The notes: generated by a model not told the origin, from the sequence alone. DNA of 32,891 nt from Bacteroidota bacterium (GCA_026391435.1 JAPLEJ010000025.1:1-32891); one strand, 5' to 3'; shown: positions 16,780 through 26,248, numbered from the stretch's first letter. Numbers and translations are program-made.

Positions 16780-17448
16780 ATGTCAAGTAACCAGCACCTT
16801 TTAGAGAAATTGCAGTTGAAGGATGAAAAAAACTTATTAATTCAAGGTTTACCTTCCTCTGTTGAAAAGCAGTTTGCGAAGTTATCTTATAATAAAAACT
16901 TGACCCCCCTTTTAAAAACCAGGAAAATTGATTTTGCACTCATTTTTGCCATCAATCAATTTCAACTTAATAATATTTTAAAGGAGCTATTTTCGGCTTT
17001 ACATGCTGATTGTAAGTTATGGATTGCCTATCCCAAAACAACTTCTAAAATTGTATCTGATTTAAACAGAGACGCTAGTTGGGATATCCTTTCTAAAAAT
17101 GATTTCGAAGCTATTAGACAAGTTACCATGGATCACGTATGGACAGCCATGAGATTTAAAAAAGTAGATCAATTGCCTAATAAAAATCGCACTTTTGTTG
17201 AGTTTAAATCAGCAGATATTAAAGTGGATGATTTTGAGAAAAGATTAATTGCCCTTCCTATAGAATTGGATAAATTATTTGCTGCAGATGAAGAAGCAAG
17301 AGAATTTTTTACTTCACTTTCCATCATCAATCAAAAGGAATATTTGAGTTGGATTCAAGGTGCAAAAAAGGAAGAGACCAAACAAAAAAGATTAGAAGCT
17401 ACTTTAGAAAAATTATTAGCAGGGAAGCAAAACCCATCAGAGAAGTAG
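16780..17448 (+). CDS. Two-domain protein: DUF3052-like plus YdeI/OmpD-associated-like
   Basis: The 222-residue cytosolic protein has no named function. Residues about 5-130 resemble DUF3052: KDEKNLLIQGLPSSVEKQF, a DFALIFAINQ strand, ADCKLWIAYPKTTSKI, then SDLNRDASWDIL and an end of DHVWTAMRFKK. Residues about 148-212 resemble the YdeI/OmpD-associated (bacteriocin-protection) C-terminal domain: FEKRLIALPIELDKLF, AREFFTSLSIINQKEYLSWI and the basic KKEETKQKRLEATLEKL helix. The two are joined by a short linker, so this is a fusion or a stable two-domain architecture. The stop codon is 5 bases from the converging dnaG stop. The domain calls are from memory of family patterns and need a profile search. 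Confidence 0.65.
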   Translation: MSSNQHLLEKLQLKDEKNLLIQGLPSSVEKQFAKLSYNKNLTPLLKTRKIDFALIFAINQFQLNNILKELFSALHADCKLWIAYPKTTSKIVSDLNRDASWDILSKNDFEAIRQVTMDHVWTAMRFKKVDQLPNKNRTFVEFKSADIKVDDFEKRLIALPIELDKLFAADEEAREFFTSLSIINQKEYLSWIQGAKKEETKQKRLEATLEKLLAGKQNPSEK

Positions 17449-17453
17449 TTCCG

Positions 17454-19382
17454 CTATTTAAAAATGACCGTCCCAATATTTTGTGTTAAATCCCTTTCCA
17501 CTTGCTTAAGGTGTTTGTGAATTTGTAGTAAGTGTAATTCGTCAGCAGGTTTTGCATTTTCAAGGTCCATTTGATTTTGCTCAATCATCTTTTTCACTTT
17601 TCTTAGTTTAAAATACATCAGGCTAATTTCAACTTCTACTAAGAAATTCTTTTCTTCTACCTTTTTTTTGATACCTAGTTTTTCATCCCATCTTTGGCTT
17701 AACTCATGCTCGGGTGCGAATAGTGCGAGTACCCATTTTTGTACATTTTCATCTTCATGGTATTGCAAGGTTTTGCCATTGGGCATTTTACCTTCTTCCT
17801 GCCAATTTTTATAAGCTTGCATTAAATGAATCATGTCTGGATTTTCCAAGGGGAAGGATTCCATTTCATCCCAAATCCAAGTGGATACTTTTCTTCCATC
17901 TTCTAATACTTCATTACCAAATTCAATCACTACCCGTACTAAGTTTTTTTCGTGTGTTAAATCACGGTCTATCAATAAATCATTATCATCCGTTTCATTT
18001 TGACTAGGAGGGAAGCTGGGCATTAAAATGGCAGCCTCATCATAGGACATTTTCTTTTCTTCCTTTACTATTTTATCTCGCTTAAACTTGTTGACTAACT
18101 GCGTCAAACCAGTTTCATCAATGCGCAAAAGGGAGCTACACTTTTTTACATACTCCTGTAGCTTGGTAAAATCTTCAGGTTTATTTATTTTACTTAAGGT
18201 TTCTGCAATTTGATTTACAAGTGTGTTTTTCTTGTTTAAATCATTGCCCACTTCCTTTAATTGAACCTCTAATTGAAATAGTATAAAATCTTTTTTAGCA
18301 GATGCTACAAAATCTCTAAAGGCATCAGGGCCCACTTTATTCACATAACTATCTGGATCCTCTTTATCTGGAATTAGAACCAACTGTACATTTAATCCTT
18401 CTTCCAAAGCCATATCCAATCCGCGAAGTGCGGCTTTTACTCCAGCAGCATCTCCATCGTAAATGATGGTTAAATTCTGAGTATATTTTTTTATTAATCT
18501 TAACTGATCTATGGTCAAAGAAGTTCCTCCACTGGCCACTACATTTTCAATGCCTGCTTGATGAAGGCTTACGACATCTGTATAACCTTCTACTAATAAA
18601 CATTCATTTAATTTATCTATAGAGGTGCGCGCAAAGTAAGATCCATATAATACTTTACTTTTTACATAGATATCATTTTCAGGGGAATTAATATACTTAG
18701 GTGACTTATCGTTTTTTGCAATTTGTCGAGCACCAAAGCCAATTACTTTTCCAGTGGTATTATGGATTGGAAAAATAATACGATCACGATAGTTATCCTG
18801 CCATTCTCCATTTCGTTCTACCACCAATCCTGTTTTGGCAAACAGTTCAGGATTAAATTGATTTTGAATTAAAGCTTTGGCCAAACTATCTTTTTCGCTT
18901 GGGTTATAACCAATTTTAAATTTCTCAACAATGGGGCGTAAAAAACCTCGATGTTGCATATAGCTTTGCGCAATGGTTTCGCCCGATTCGGTTTCCCAAT
19001 ATTGCTTCATGAAAAATTCCATAGCAAAATGGTTGATCGCATATAAACTATCTGCTACTTGTTGCGCTATTTTTTGGGCAGGACTGGATTCTGTTTCCTC
19101 TACTTCTATATTATATCGAGCAGCCAGCCATCTTAAGGATTCAACATAACTGTATTTTTCATGCTCCATCAAAAAAGTAATACTATTGCCACTTTTACCA
19201 CAACCAAAACATTTGTAAATTTCCTTTGCTGGAGAAACAGTAAAGGAGGGTGATTTTTCGTTATGAAAAGGACAATTACCTATGTAATTGGTCCCTCGCT
19301 TTTTTAATTTGACAAACTCGCCCACCACATCTATGATATCGATGCGATTGGTAATTTGTTGTATGGTTTGAGCGGTAATCAT
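17454..19382 (-). CDS. dnaG: DNA primase
   Basis: DnaG makes the RNA primers for replication, working with the DnaB helicase. The 642-residue protein has an N-terminal CHC2 zinc-binding domain with C37, H40, C58 and C61. The RNA polymerase core contains RDRIIFPIHN and GFGARQ. The Toprim catalytic residues lie in EGYTDVVSLHQAG (265-277) and DGDAAG (309-314). The C-terminal part (about 430-642) is charged and helical and would be the helicase-binding domain, which is poorly conserved between phyla. The gene follows a STAS-domain gene by 42 bases on the same strand, without rpsU or rpoD, unlike the classical macromolecular-synthesis operon. Confidence 0.97.
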   Translation of the reverse strand: MITAQTIQQITNRIDIIDVVGEFVKLKKRGTNYIGNCPFHNEKSPSFTVSPAKEIYKCFGCGKSGNSITFLMEHEKYSYVESLRWLAARYNIEVEETESSPAQKIAQQVADSLYAINHFAMEFFMKQYWETESGETIAQSYMQHRGFLRPIVEKFKIGYNPSEKDSLAKALIQNQFNPELFAKTGLVVERNGEWQDNYRDRIIFPIHNTTGKVIGFGARQIAKNDKSPKYINSPENDIYVKSKVLYGSYFARTSIDKLNECLLVEGYTDVVSLHQAGIENVVASGGTSLTIDQLRLIKKYTQNLTIIYDGDAAGVKAALRGLDMALEEGLNVQLVLIPDKEDPDSYVNKVGPDAFRDFVASAKKDFILFQLEVQLKEVGNDLNKKNTLVNQIAETLSKINKPEDFTKLQEYVKKCSSLLRIDETGLTQLVNKFKRDKIVKEEKKMSYDEAAILMPSFPPSQNETDDNDLLIDRDLTHEKNLVRVVIEFGNEVLEDGRKVSTWIWDEMESFPLENPDMIHLMQAYKNWQEEGKMPNGKTLQYHEDENVQKWVLALFAPEHELSQRWDEKLGIKKKVEEKNFLVEVEISLMYFKLRKVKKMIEQNQMDLENAKPADELHLLQIHKHLKQVERDLTQNIGTVIFK

Positions 19383-19424
19383 GACGACGAAAATAGCTAA
19401 TTTGAGGTAAATTAGGGTTTAATA

Positions 19425-19823
19425 TTAGGCCTCAGCCGAAAATTCCATATCGTCGCTGTCTAGTAACTCCCTTTCAATTTCTTCCATTTGAACAATATCC
19501 CAAGCCTCAGTTTCGGTAGGGGTTAAATTCATCATTTCTGCAAAATCTGTCGCATCTAGGCTGTTTTGTAAGTCATTTGACAGTGCACAAATGACAAAAG
19601 AGGCATTATTGTCATAAAACTGCTGTTGGGCATTGCCAAGGGCCTCAATGACTAAGCTATCCCATTGGGTTACATGACTGCAGTTGAGGACTAAGTTTTT
19701 AGGACTTTCAGACAGTATTTTTTGGGTTAAATCATTGATTTCTGGCACGAGATTTGGAGTTAAAGAGCTATCGAGAAAGGTTAATACTGTAAATTTCTCC
19801 TTTTGGTCTGTTTTGTATTGCAT
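19425..19823 (-). CDS. STAS-domain protein, anti-anti-sigma-factor-like
   Basis: The 132-residue protein is predicted to be one STAS domain followed by an acidic tail (EEIERELLDSDDMEF). Seen in the sequence are a first strand KFTVLTFLDSS, LVPEINDLTQKIL, then NLVLNCSHVTQWDSLVIEALGNA, where S56 in WDSL is at the place of the serine phosphorylated in SpoIIAA-type proteins, and a following strand SFVICALSNDL. Such proteins switch anti-sigma factors or act as scaffolds. No partner kinase or sigma factor lies in the window. It is upstream of dnaG with 42 bases between, so the two are probably co-transcribed, and it is divergent from clpC. Confidence 0.75.
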   Translation of the reverse strand: MQYKTDQKEKFTVLTFLDSSLTPNLVPEINDLTQKILSESPKNLVLNCSHVTQWDSLVIEALGNAQQQFYDNNASFVICALSNDLQNSLDATDFAEMMNLTPTETEAWDIVQMEEIERELLDSDDMEFSAEA

Positions 19824-19914
19824 ATGAATTCAATTAAAGGTGAATAACTAGTAATGCTTGACATACTTTAGGTCAAAAATATTCGTTAATCTTGTAACAA
19901 CTCCAACTTTATAT

Positions 19915-22485
19915 ATGGATAATAATTTTTCAACACAAGTTAAGGAAATCATCTCTTATAGTCGCGAAGAGGCCTTAAGATTAGGCAATGATTTTATTGG
20001 TGCAGAGCATTTAATGTTAGGTCTCATTCGAGATCAGGAAAATACTGCTATAAAAGTACTTAAGCAATTGAATGTTAATTTAGGCGAACTCAGAAAAGAG
20101 ATTGAATTGGCCGTGAAAGATAAGTCAGGTAAAAATGTAACCAATATTAATAGTTTACCCTTGACAAAACAAGCCGAAAAAGTGATTAGGGTAACGGTTT
20201 TGGAAGCGAAGGCTTTGAAAAGTCCGATGGTGGAAACGGAGCATTTATTATTAAGCATTTTAAAAAATAAGGAAAATATAGCGACACAAATTTTAAACCA
20301 GTTTGATGTGGACTATGATTTATTCCGAACTGAATTAGGTATGGTAGGTTCTACGCCGACAAATCCTATTGAGCCGCCAAGTGCAGAATTTCCTGATGAT
20401 GCAGAGGATGATTTTGATGAAGAGAAAAAAAGTAATCCGGGCTTTGGTACTGGGGCAAAAGCTAAAACAACTGCTGCTAATAAATCAAAAACGCCAGTGC
20501 TGGATAATTTTGGCCGTGATATTACTAAATTAGCCGAAATGGATTCATTGGATCCTATTGTAGGTAGAGATGCTGAAATTGAAAGAGTAAGTCAAATATT
20601 AAGTCGTCGTAAAAAAAATAATCCCATTTTAATCGGTGAACCTGGTGTGGGTAAAACTGCTATTGTAGAAGGATTGGCTTTACGCATCGTACAGCGAAAA
20701 GTAAGTCGAGTTTTATTTGATAAAAGAGTAATATCATTGGATTTGGCAGCCTTGGTGGCCGGTACAAAATATCGTGGTCAATTTGAAGAGCGCATGAAAG
20801 CCATTATGAATGAATTGGAAAAAAATAGAGATGTTATTTTATTCATTGACGAAATACACACGATTGTAGGAGCAGGGGGTGCAAGTGGTTCACTAGATGC
20901 ATCTAATATATTTAAGCCTGCATTGGCTAGAGGAGAATTACAATGTATTGGAGCTTCCACTTTGGATGAGTATCGCATGCACATCGAAAAAGATGGCGCA
21001 TTAGACAGACGCTTTCAAAAAGTGGTCATCGAGCCGCCTAGTGTAGCAGATACCATTATTATCTTAAACAATATCAAATCTAAATACGAGGATTACCATA
21101 GTGTGGTGTACGATCAAGAAGCGATTGAAGCTTGTGTGAAATTAAGTGATCGTTATATGACAGATCGTTTATTGCCAGATAAAGCCATTGATGTATTAGA
21201 TGAAGTGGGCGCTAGAGTACATTTAAAAAATATCAATGTGCCTTTAGATATTGTGGATTTAGAAAAACAAATTGAAGAAGTTAAAAACGAGAAAAATAGA
21301 GTTGTAAAAAGTCAACGCTTTGAGGAAGCAGCAAGCTTAAGAGATACAGAAAAAAAATTAGGTGAAGCTTTAGAAAAAGCAAAAAGCCAATGGGAAGATG
21401 AAAGTAAAACCAAGCGATTCCCTATTAATGAGGAAAATATTGCCGAGGTAGTTAGCATGATGACTGGCATTCCTGTGAAACGCATGGTAGAAGCCGAAAC
21501 TACGAAGCTTCGTAAAATGGCAGAAGAAATGAAAGGCATGGTGATAGGTCAGGACGATGCCATTGGTAAAGTAGTGAAAGCGATACAACGAAATAGAGTA
21601 GGATTAAAAGATCCTAAAAAACCCATCGGAACATTTATATTTTTAGGTCCAACTGGTGTGGGCAAAACCGAATTGGCTCGTGCATTGGCTCGAAATATGT
21701 TTGACTCTGAGGAGGCTTTGATTCGTATTGACATGAGTGAATACATGGAAAAGTTTTCGGTGAGTCGTTTAATTGGAGCGCCTCCAGGCTATGTAGGTTA
21801 TGAAGAAGGAGGTCAGTTAACTGAAAAAGTTCGCCGTAAACCTTATTGCGTTATTTTATTAGATGAAATTGAAAAAGCGCATCCAGATATTTACAATATT
21901 TTATTACAAGTATTAGATGATGGTATTTTAACAGATGGCTTGGGTCGTAAAGTGAATTTTAAAAACACTTTAATCATCATGACTTCTAATATAGGTGCTC
22001 GACAATTAAAAGATTTTGGCGATGGCGTTGGATTTGCGACTGCCACTCGTGTAGAGCAAACTGAAGAGAATAATCGATCTGTTATTGAAAAAGCATTAAA
22101 GCGCACTTTCTCTCCTGAGTTTTTAAATAGGGTAGACGATGTGGTGGTGTTTAATTCTTTGACTAAGGAAGACATTTTCTTGATCATCGATATTATCATG
22201 AAAAATGTATTAGGTCGATTGGTGAATTTAGGATTGAATTTAATATTAACACCTGAAGCAAAAACTTTTATAGCAGATAAGGGATATGATGTACAATTTG
22301 GTGCAAGGCCATTACATCGTGCCATTCAAAAGTATATTGAAGATCCTTTAGCGGAAGAAATTTTAAACTTTAGTGTAAAGGAAGGAGATACCTTATTAGG
22401 TGACTTTGATACAACACAAAACAAGTTGGTTTTTACATTACAAAAAAAGACAAGTGATAAAGCGTCCAAGTCAAAAGAAGTGTAA
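19915..22485 (+). CDS. clpC: ATP-dependent Clp protease ATPase subunit ClpC
   Basis: ClpC unfolds proteins and feeds them to ClpP, with roles in stress protein turnover. I use the ATG at 19915 ([13 protein letters not shown]), giving 856 residues; an upstream TTG at 19858 would add 19 residues unlike the family. The N-terminal Clp double repeat has [10 protein letters not shown] and [13 protein letters not shown]-1 has Walker A GEPGVGKT (241-248), and a UVR-like coiled segment follows ([17 protein letters not shown]). AAA-2 has Walker A GPTGVGKT (578-585). GVGFA in the D2 domain is the expected ClpP-binding loop. The C-terminal D2 domain contains [15 protein letters not shown]. No CtsR-type operator was recognised. 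Confidence 0.95.
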   Translation: MDNNFSTQVKEIISYSREEALRLGNDFIGAEHLMLGLIRDQENTAIKVLKQLNVNLGELRKEIELAVKDKSGKNVTNINSLPLTKQAEKVIRVTVLEAKALKSPMVETEHLLLSILKNKENIATQILNQFDVDYDLFRTELGMVGSTPTNPIEPPSAEFPDDAEDDFDEEKKSNPGFGTGAKAKTTAANKSKTPVLDNFGRDITKLAEMDSLDPIVGRDAEIERVSQILSRRKKNNPILIGEPGVGKTAIVEGLALRIVQRKVSRVLFDKRVISLDLAALVAGTKYRGQFEERMKAIMNELEKNRDVILFIDEIHTIVGAGGASGSLDASNIFKPALARGELQCIGASTLDEYRMHIEKDGALDRRFQKVVIEPPSVADTIIILNNIKSKYEDYHSVVYDQEAIEACVKLSDRYMTDRLLPDKAIDVLDEVGARVHLKNINVPLDIVDLEKQIEEVKNEKNRVVKSQRFEEAASLRDTEKKLGEALEKAKSQWEDESKTKRFPINEENIAEVVSMMTGIPVKRMVEAETTKLRKMAEEMKGMVIGQDDAIGKVVKAIQRNRVGLKDPKKPIGTFIFLGPTGVGKTELARALARNMFDSEEALIRIDMSEYMEKFSVSRLIGAPPGYVGYEEGGQLTEKVRRKPYCVILLDEIEKAHPDIYNILLQVLDDGILTDGLGRKVNFKNTLIIMTSNIGARQLKDFGDGVGFATATRVEQTEENNRSVIEKALKRTFSPEFLNRVDDVVVFNSLTKEDIFLIIDIIMKNVLGRLVNLGLNLILTPEAKTFIADKGYDVQFGARPLHRAIQKYIEDPLAEEILNFSVKEGDTLLGDFDTTQNKLVFTLQKKTSDKASKSKEV

Positions 22486-22509
22486 TTAAATAACCGTTTG
22501 AGAATATGT

Positions 22510-22537
22510 AAATAACCCTTGCTTGCGAGGGTTATTT
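22510..22537. terminator. Bidirectional terminator between clpC and the GH88 gene
   Basis: AAATAACCCT at 22510-22519 pairs with AGGGTTATTT at 22528-22537, with extra pairing inside the short loop, and the A/T-rich flanks suit termination on both strands. The right arm runs into the stop codon of the GH88 gene (22536-22538), so one hairpin can end clpC and the converging glycosidase transcript. Confidence 0.75.
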
Positions 22538-23735
22538 ATTTTAAGTACCAGTCTTTGTAGCGCTTTAAAGCTTCTAAAAAATAATAGTCAGCATAAATTA
22601 AAGGCACATCCACTTCTGAATTAAAGGGGTATGCCCCAACGCAATGCTGAATTAAGAATCCTCCATTTTCACCATATTTAGATCGGTAGTGATCATTGGA
22701 TAAGGACTCCATCATGGTCACGCCTGCACTAATGTATTTTTCCTTTTCGGCACCACTAGTATATTGGCCTAATTCCATTAAGGCAGAAGCGGTAATGGCT
22801 GCGGCAGAAGCATCTCTTTTTGCAAAGGGTTGTTGTCCTGCATCAAAGTCCCAATAAGGAATTAGATCCACTGGTAGATTAGGGTGGTTTAAATAAAATT
22901 GTGCAATATTTTTAGCATGTGCTAAGTACGCTGCATTTTTAGTTGAACGGTACATGGTAATGAAACCATATAGACCCCATGCCTGACCTCTTGACCAAGC
23001 CGATGAATTGGCAGCCCCTTGGTGTGTTGTTTTTCTTAATACCTTACCTGTTTTTTCATCAAAATCGATGACATGGTAGGCGCTATAATCAGGTCGATAA
23101 AATACTTTCATAGCAGTATTGGTATGCGATGCAGCAATATTTTGGTATTGAGGACTGCCTCCATTTTGACTTACCCAATTCATCATTTCTAAGTTCATCA
23201 AATTATCAATAATGACGGGGCAATTAAAATATTGATTTTTATTCCAAGATTGAATCAACTTTAAAGTGGGGCGGTACCTTGTGGCCAATGACTCCGCCGA
23301 TTTAAAAATAATTTGTTTGTATTTTTCATCCTTGAACAAACGATACGCATTTCCAAAACTACAATACATCATAAATCCAAGATCGTGGTTCCCTGTATAA
23401 GTTTGGTTAGGTTCAATTACTTTTAAAGCACGCAATGCCTCAGCTTTGATGGTTTCATCTTTGGTTTGCTCATAAATGTATAATAAGGAACCTGGATAAA
23501 AACCAGTGCACCACCAAGTGATTTCTTTTGTCAATACCTGTTTGGTGTTTTTGTCAAAGGTTTGTGGTAATTCGCCGGCAGGAATTAATTTCATCATATA
23601 TCTGTATTGACTATCTGCCAAAGCAAAATTTTCCGAAATTAGTTTACTCATTTTTTGATTTCTTGTGGCATTTTGTGCAAAAGGGGTCGTATGCATCATC
23701 ACCAACAATGATATAAGAAGGAGTTGGTATTTCAT
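22536..23735 (-). CDS. GH88 unsaturated glucuronyl hydrolase, exported
   Basis: GH88 enzymes hydrate and remove the delta-4,5-unsaturated uronic acid left at the non-reducing end by polysaccharide lyases. The 399-residue product has a signal peptide (MKYQLLLISLLVMMHTTPFAQ). The (alpha/alpha)6 barrel shows D118 in NHDLGF and D177 in VIIDNLMNLEMM, the two positions matching the catalytic aspartates of characterised members. It also has HQGAANSSAWSRGQAWGLYG, where the usual Asp after the glycine-rich start is Asn. The motif set fits GH88 better than GH105. Substrates could be ulvan, glycosaminoglycan, xanthan or gellan fragments. It converges with clpC and is divergent from kdgF, suggesting joint control of the uronate locus. 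Confidence 0.88.
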   Translation of the reverse strand: MKYQLLLISLLVMMHTTPFAQNATRNQKMSKLISENFALADSQYRYMMKLIPAGELPQTFDKNTKQVLTKEITWWCTGFYPGSLLYIYEQTKDETIKAEALRALKVIEPNQTYTGNHDLGFMMYCSFGNAYRLFKDEKYKQIIFKSAESLATRYRPTLKLIQSWNKNQYFNCPVIIDNLMNLEMMNWVSQNGGSPQYQNIAASHTNTAMKVFYRPDYSAYHVIDFDEKTGKVLRKTTHQGAANSSAWSRGQAWGLYGFITMYRSTKNAAYLAHAKNIAQFYLNHPNLPVDLIPYWDFDAGQQPFAKRDASAAAITASALMELGQYTSGAEKEKYISAGVTMMESLSNDHYRSKYGENGGFLIQHCVGAYPFNSEVDVPLIYADYYFLEALKRYKDWYLK

Positions 23736-23851
23736 TGCTTTATATTTAGAAATTAATTTATCTTTAGAATATAAGTATTAAATCAAATAGCTTCGTACTA
23801 CTATAAATTCAATACTTAATTAACCTATTCAAATTAACAAAAATCAATCAA
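23736..23851. promoter_or_regulatory. Divergent promoter region between the GH88 gene and kdgF
   Basis: These 116 very AT-rich bases must hold the start signals for both uronate genes. I see a spaced 7-bp inverted repeat (AAGTATT at 23773-23779 and AATACTT at 23811-23817) that could be an operator, but no convincing consensus promoter and no regulator gene near it. Confidence 0.3.
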
Positions 23852-24208
23852 ATGGCCAATGTTTTTATCGAAGACGAGATGCTGCATTGGTCCATAGTGG
23901 CACCAGGAATGCAAAGGGCCATATTAGCATATGACGATAGTTTAATGATGGTTAAAGTGAAATTTGAGAAGGAAGCCATTGGGGCAGTGCATCATCATCC
24001 ACATGTACAAGTGAGTTATATTGAATCCGGCATTTTTGAAGTGGAAGTAGCAGGAGTAAAAAAAGTAATGAAAGCAGGGGATACCTTTTTTGCAGCTTCT
24101 AATATACCACACGGAGTGATTTGTTTGGAAGCGGGCGTTTTATTGGATACTTTTAGTCCCATGAGACAGGAATTTATTGAATCAGAAATGAATGCAGTTA
24201 ATATTTAA
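23852..24208 (+). CDS. kdgF: KdgF-type cupin, 4,5-unsaturated uronate linearising enzyme
   Basis: KdgF converts cyclic 4,5-unsaturated uronate to the linear 5-keto-4-deoxyuronate (DKI), speeding uronate use. The 118-residue single cupin has AILAYDDSLMMVKVKFEK, the metal-binding HHHPHVQ (H47, H49, H51 and Q53 candidates), H87 in PHGV, and DTFSPMR (D99, F101 and R105), which matches the spacing of the active-site Asp-Phe-Arg set in characterised KdgF proteins. The length is right for the family (about 110 residues). It starts the plus-strand group kdgF, FGE, kduI and faces the GH88 gene, whose product it would take up. The spacing to the next gene is 9 bases. Confidence 0.85.
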   Translation: MANVFIEDEMLHWSIVAPGMQRAILAYDDSLMMVKVKFEKEAIGAVHHHPHVQVSYIESGIFEVEVAGVKKVMKAGDTFFAASNIPHGVICLEAGVLLDTFSPMRQEFIESEMNAVNI

Positions 24209-24217
24209 GATACAAAT

Positions 24218-25384
24218 ATGAAAATGAATAAATTGATTTTATATTTTGTTATCAGTATTTTATTTATTCCGTCAATTTTTTATTGCACAAATGGTTTAGC
24301 GCAACAAAAAAAAGTCAATACAAATAAAATCATACTCACTTCAAAACCAATTTTATCTAATAAAAAAGGAATGAAAGCGGATACGGTTAAATCATGTTGT
24401 AGTAAAATTCCCACTCGATTTGGTTCTTTAGGTGCTACAGTGAATCCGCCTGAAGGAATGGTTTGGATAGAAGGAGGAAGGTTTGGTATGGGAGGCGATA
24501 ATAAACAAGCACGAAAAGATGAATTCCCCAAACATGCAGTTCAAGTCACAGGATTTTATATGGATGCAACCGAGGTAACCAATGCTCAATTTAGCGCATT
24601 TGTAAAAGCCACTGGATATATTACTACTGCCGAAAAAGATATTAATTGGGAAGAAATAAAAAGTCAAGTACCTCCTAATACACCCAAACCACCTGATTCT
24701 GTTTTAAAGGCAGCTTCCTTAACTTTTGTGGCAACAAAATCGGAGGTCAATTTAAGTGACTATAGTCAATGGTGGCATTGGACAAGAGGGGCTAATTGGA
24801 ATCATCCACAAGGACCCAATAGTGATATTGTTGGCAAAGATCAATTACCAGTTACTCAAGTTAGTTGGGATGACGCCAATGCTTATTGTCAATGGGCTGG
24901 TAAAAGATTACCTACCGAAGCGGAGTGGGAATATGCGGCAAGGGGAGGACTCCAAAATAATGTATACAGTTGGGGTAATGTTTTTGAAGAGTTAGGTGCA
25001 AGTAAGTGTAATTTTTGGCAAGGGAAATTCCCGTACCTAAATTTAAATATAGATGGATATATTGGGGCGGCACCTGTAAAATCATTTACTCCAAATGGTT
25101 ATGGCTTATATGATATGGCAGGTAATGTTTGGGAATGGTGCGCTGATTTATATAATAATAATTATTATGCCCAATTAAGTAATCAAAAAATTGTAATCAA
25201 TCCAAAAGGACCTAGCAAAAGTTTTGATCCAGACGAACCATTAATTCGTAAAAGAGTGATGCGCGGAGGTTCTTTTTTATGTAATGATTCTTATTGTAGT
25301 GGTTACAGAGTGTCAGCTCGAATGAAAAGTTCACCCGATTCTGGTATGGAACATCTTGGATTCAGATGCGTCATGGATAAGTAA
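24218..25384 (+). CDS. Exported formylglycine-generating enzyme (sulfatase maturase)
   Basis: Enzymes of this FGE-sulfatase (SUMF1) type oxidise a Cys in the CxPxR motif of sulfatases to formylglycine. The 388-residue protein starts with a signal peptide, so it would act in the periplasm. The family order is complete: GMVWIEGGRFGMGGD, DATEVTNAQFSAFVKATGY, a WWHWTRGANWNHPQGP segment, PVTQVSWDDANAYCQWAGKRLPTEAEWEYAARGG (split here for reading), NGYGLYDMAGNVWEW, and RGGSFLC with C355 and C360, the copper-binding cysteine pair five residues apart, as in the human enzyme. This separates it from gliding-motility and lectin-like homologues lacking the cysteines. No sulfatase is in the window. It lies 9 bases after kdgF and 33 before kduI. 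Confidence 0.88.
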   Translation: MKMNKLILYFVISILFIPSIFYCTNGLAQQKKVNTNKIILTSKPILSNKKGMKADTVKSCCSKIPTRFGSLGATVNPPEGMVWIEGGRFGMGGDNKQARKDEFPKHAVQVTGFYMDATEVTNAQFSAFVKATGYITTAEKDINWEEIKSQVPPNTPKPPDSVLKAASLTFVATKSEVNLSDYSQWWHWTRGANWNHPQGPNSDIVGKDQLPVTQVSWDDANAYCQWAGKRLPTEAEWEYAARGGLQNNVYSWGNVFEELGASKCNFWQGKFPYLNLNIDGYIGAAPVKSFTPNGYGLYDMAGNVWEWCADLYNNNYYAQLSNQKIVINPKGPSKSFDPDEPLIRKRVMRGGSFLCNDSYCSGYRVSARMKSSPDSGMEHLGFRCVMDK

Positions 25385-25417
25385 AATAGTTTTATAAAGT
25401 AGCTTAAAAATATAAAA

Positions 25418-26248
25418 ATGCAAATCAGATTTCAAAATAGTCCCTTAGAAACAAGCAAGATGTCCACCGAGGAATTGCGTTCACATTTTTTAATACAAGA
25501 TTTGATGCAAGCGGATCAAATTAATTTAGTGTATTCCCATTACGATCGAATGATTATAGGAGGTGTCGTACCAGTGAGCAAAAAAATTGAACTTCATAAT
25601 GAAGCCGAACTAAAAGCGAATTATTTTTTAGAGCGACGAGAATTAGGCATTATCAATATTGGAGGGGAGGGGACGGTGACTGCCGATGGGACTCATTACG
25701 AATTAGATAAATTAGAGTGCGTTTATCTTGGTAAGGGGACACAAGAAGTTTATTTTACAAGTAAGAATAAAAATACGCCAGCACAATTTTATTTATTGTC
25801 TACACCAGCACACCAAACCTATACGAATCAAAAAATGTCAAAAATAGAAGCTGCTCCTGTTCAGGTAGGCGCTTTGGCCACTTCAAATAAACGCACTATT
25901 TATAAGTACATTCATAATGAGGGTATTCAGAGTTGTCAGTTAGTGATGGGGTTAACCATATTAGAAGAAGGTAGTGTATGGAATTCAGTTCCGCCTCATA
26001 CGCATACCAGAAGAATGGAGGTTTATTTATATTTTGACATTGATGAAGCTCATCGTATCATGCATTTTATGGGAACGCCACAGGAAACAAGACATATTGT
26101 TGTCGGAAATAAAGAAGCTGTTTTATCAGCCCCTTGGAGTATGCATTTTGGTGTAGGAACTTCTCATTATGGTTTTATTTGGGGTATGGCAGGTGAAAAT
26201 AAAGAATTTACCGATATGGATCCTGTCCACATCTCCTCCATAAAATAA
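25418..26248 (+). CDS. kduI: 5-keto-4-deoxyuronate isomerase
   Basis: KduI isomerises DKI (4-deoxy-L-threo-5-hexosulose uronate) to DKII (3-deoxy-D-glycero-2,5-hexodiulosonate), the step after KdgF in uronate breakdown. The 276-residue protein matches the normal length. The zinc ligands are H194, H196 and E201 in HTHTRRME, and H243 in APWSMHFGVG, at positions close to those of E. coli KduI. The N-terminal half shows the typical LIQDLMQADQINLVYSHYDRMI. It is the third gene of the kdgF-FGE-kduI group and ends 10 bases before the converging Gfo/Idh gene, with a hairpin over both stop codons. Its next enzyme, KduD, is not found here. Confidence 0.95.
   Translation: MQIRFQNSPLETSKMSTEELRSHFLIQDLMQADQINLVYSHYDRMIIGGVVPVSKKIELHNEAELKANYFLERRELGIINIGGEGTVTADGTHYELDKLECVYLGKGTQEVYFTSKNKNTPAQFYLLSTPAHQTYTNQKMSKIEAAPVQVGALATSNKRTIYKYIHNEGIQSCQLVMGLTILEEGSVWNSVPPHTHTRRMEVYLYFDIDEAHRIMHFMGTPQETRHIVVGNKEAVLSAPWSMHFGVGTSHYGFIWGMAGENKEFTDMDPVHISSIK

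Noticed and set aside
17714..18007. Plus-strand frame of 97 codons inside dnaG
   Set aside because: It is a frame shadow of the primase C-terminal region, with no start signal or recognisable protein features.
19858..19914. Longer clpC start at a TTG
   Set aside because: The added 19 residues are unlike the family, and the ATG at 19915 gives the normal ClpC N-terminus.
21891..22325. Minus-strand frame of 144 codons inside clpC
   Set aside because: The opposite strand encodes the conserved second AAA domain of ClpC; the minus frame is a by-product of that codon usage.
24218..25384. Gliding-motility (GldJ/GldK-like) reading of the SUMF1-domain protein
   Set aside because: The paired cysteines and the WWxWxRGANWNHPxGP segment fit a true formylglycine-generating enzyme, and no gliding genes are close.
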